A stretch of 7,548 nt of DNA, taken from Pseudomonadota bacterium (lineage in GTDB: Bacteria; Pseudomonadota; Gammaproteobacteria; Pseudomonadales; Oceanobacteraceae). Positions 6,276 through 7,548 of this stretch are shown piece by piece. The notes under the pieces were generated by a model, which was given only the letters and a program-made list of their open reading frames with translations, was not told where the DNA came from and made no database searches. Position 1 is the first letter of the stretch. Each line of letters begins with the position of its first letter. Location: contig JAEWQT010000259.1 of the NCBI GenBank assembly GCA_023399105.1, forward strand, positions 1 to 7,548, given 5' to 3'. A program made the position numbers and the translations under genes.

Positions 6276-7548
6276 TTAGTGCAGTTTCAGCCGTGGCCGG
6301 ATCACTTTGTTGATGTGTCCAACCAGGGTCAGCAGCAACGTATGCCAGTAACCGTGCAGGGCAATCTGGTGCAGACGGTATAACGACACATACACAATGC
6401 GCGCCAGCCGGCCTTCAATCATCATCGAGCCTTTGGTCAGGTTACCCATCAGGCTGCCGACCGTGCTGTAACGGCTGAGTGAGACCAGCGAGCCTTTATC
6501 ACGATAGGTGAAGGTGGGCAGTGGTTGTTGTTTCAGATGGGCCTGCAAGGCCAGATACAAATGGCTGGCTTGCTGATGAGCGGCTTGAGCACGCGGTGGC
6601 ACGGGTTTGCCATCCTGCAGTACACAGGCGCAATCCCCCATGGCAAAAATTGCCGGGTCGTTGGTTTGCAGACTGGGGTTAACCACCAGTTGGTTGGCGC
6701 GATTGGTTTCCAGCCCCAGGTTGGTTAAGAACCCCTGCGCCCGAACCCCGGCCGCCCATACCCGCATCCGCGCCGGAATGATCTGGCCGTCTTTGGTGTG
6801 AAAACCCTGTTCCGATACTTCCGTCACCATGGTCTGGGTATGAACAGTAACGCCCAGATTTTCCAGTTCGCGTTTGGCCGAGGCGGATAAGCGCGGTGGC
6901 AGAGCCGGCAGAATGCGCTCGCCGGCTTCGATCAGATGCACCCGCAGGTTACCGGGGTTCAGTTTTTCTTCACCATAGCTCACCAGAACTTCAGCGGTGT
7001 TGTACAACTCGGCCGATAATTCCACGCCGGTAGCACCGGCGCCGACAATGCCGATATCCAGCCCGGCCGGTTCCGCGCTGCCGGCGTTGGCGCGCAGAAA
7101 TTCGCGTAATAAGGTCTGGTGAAAGCGTTCGGCCTGACGGCGGTTATCGAGAAAGAAGCAATGTTCCTGCGCCCCGGGCGTACCAAAATCGTTGGTAATG
7201 CTGCCGATGGCGATCACCAGGGTGTCGTAACCGATGCGCCGTTCCGGCACCAGTACGTCGCCTTGTTCGTCTTTAATGGCGGCCAGTACCACTTCTTTCT
7301 GCTCGCGGTCGAGGTGGCGCATGCGTCCCAGCTGGAAATGAAAGCCGTGGCGGCGGCCGTGAGCCAGGTAGTTCAGTTCGTCGATGCCGGAATCCAGTGC
7401 ACCGGTCGCCACTTCATGCAACAGGGGTTTCCACAGGTGAGTGGTGTTGGCGTCAATCAGTTCGATCTGCGCTTTACCGCGGCGACCCAGTTTACGGCCC
7501 AGGCGGGTGGCGAGTTCGAGGCCGCCTGCGCCACCGCCGACAATTACA
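6276..7548 (-). CDS. ndh: Type II NADH:quinone oxidoreductase (NDH-2), partial, N-terminus outside window
   Basis: This FAD enzyme at the inner face of the cytoplasmic membrane passes electrons from NADH to quinone without pumping protons. The window holds 423 residues and the stop. E. coli Ndh has 434, so only about 10 N-terminal residues are missing. The first Rossmann motif [11 protein letters not shown] (1-11 of the fragment) binds [19 protein letters not shown] (37-52) is a family signature, and [16 protein letters not shown] (166-181) is the NADH-binding fold. FAMGDCA (301-307) is the second FAD contact, and AQAAHQQA (320-327) lies at the quinone side. The C-terminal part (about 365-423, ending VIRPRLKLH as in E. 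coli) should form the membrane-anchoring amphipathic helices. A TTG at 7419-7421 is not the start, because conserved sequence continues upstream. It converges on recX with 24 bp between stops and no clear terminator. Confidence 0.97.
   Translation of the reverse strand, partial: VIVGGGAGGLELATRLGRKLGRRGKAQIELIDANTTHLWKPLLHEVATGALDSGIDELNYLAHGRRHGFHFQLGRMRHLDREQKEVVLAAIKDEQGDVLVPERRIGYDTLVIAIGSITNDFGTPGAQEHCFFLDNRRQAERFHQTLLREFLRANAGSAEPAGLDIGIVGAGATGVELSAELYNTAEVLVSYGEEKLNPGNLRVHLIEAGERILPALPPRLSASAKRELENLGVTVHTQTMVTEVSEQGFHTKDGQIIPARMRVWAAGVRAQGFLTNLGLETNRANQLVVNPSLQTNDPAIFAMGDCACVLQDGKPVPPRAQAAHQQASHLYLALQAHLKQQPLPTFTYRDKGSLVSLSRYSTVGSLMGNLTKGSMMIEGRLARIVYVSLYRLHQIALHGYWHTLLLTLVGHINKVIRPRLKLH

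Noticed and set aside
7419..7421. TTG as the start of ndh
   Set aside because: The 42 codons upstream encode the conserved FAD-binding motif, so the gene continues past the window edge.

Overview
The window looks like a chromosomal housekeeping segment of a gammaproteobacterium. The gene order rpoS - fdxA - mutS - pncC/cinA - recA - recX matches what is known from Pseudomonas and related marine groups such as the Oceanospirillales. The proteins read as close relatives of their E. coli and Pseudomonas counterparts, and base composition looks moderately GC-rich and even throughout. I cannot name a genus; an Oceanospirillales-like host is an inference from gene order only. I see no phage, insertion sequence, CRISPR, RNA gene or other accessory element.

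Layout. Bases 1-828 (+) hold the C-terminal 275 codons of rpoS, cut by the left edge. A perfect 17-bp stem with T-runs on both sides (854-890) separates it from convergent fdxA (911-1234, -), a 7Fe ferredoxin. Behind fdxA, on the same strand, lies mutS (1411-3999, -). The 176-bp gap between them holds a good sigma70-type promoter for fdxA and a structured leader. mutS diverges from pncC (4078-4563, +) across a 78-bp gap that appears to carry two opposed, interleaved promoters. A 151-bp gap then carries the recA control region: a -35/-10 pair followed directly by a near-consensus LexA (SOS) box at 4626-4641. recA (4715-5755, +) is overlapped for 20 nt by recX (5736-6251, +). Converging on recX, after only 24 bp, is ndh (6276 to beyond 7548, -), a type II NADH dehydrogenase that lacks only its extreme N-terminus.

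How the genes relate. mutS, recA and recX are DNA repair and recombination genes. RecX modulates RecA filaments and is probably made by coupled translation from the LexA-controlled recA message. rpoS is the general stress sigma factor. PncC salvages nicotinamide mononucleotide, which forms during NAD-consuming reactions such as bacterial DNA ligation. ndh oxidises NADH in the respiratory chain. The unusual points are modest: the recA/recX overlap, the very compact opposed promoters of mutS and pncC, the structured fdxA leader, the absence of an RsmZ-type sRNA between rpoS and fdxA, and ndh as the distal neighbour of recX. I found no convincing evidence of an undescribed system.
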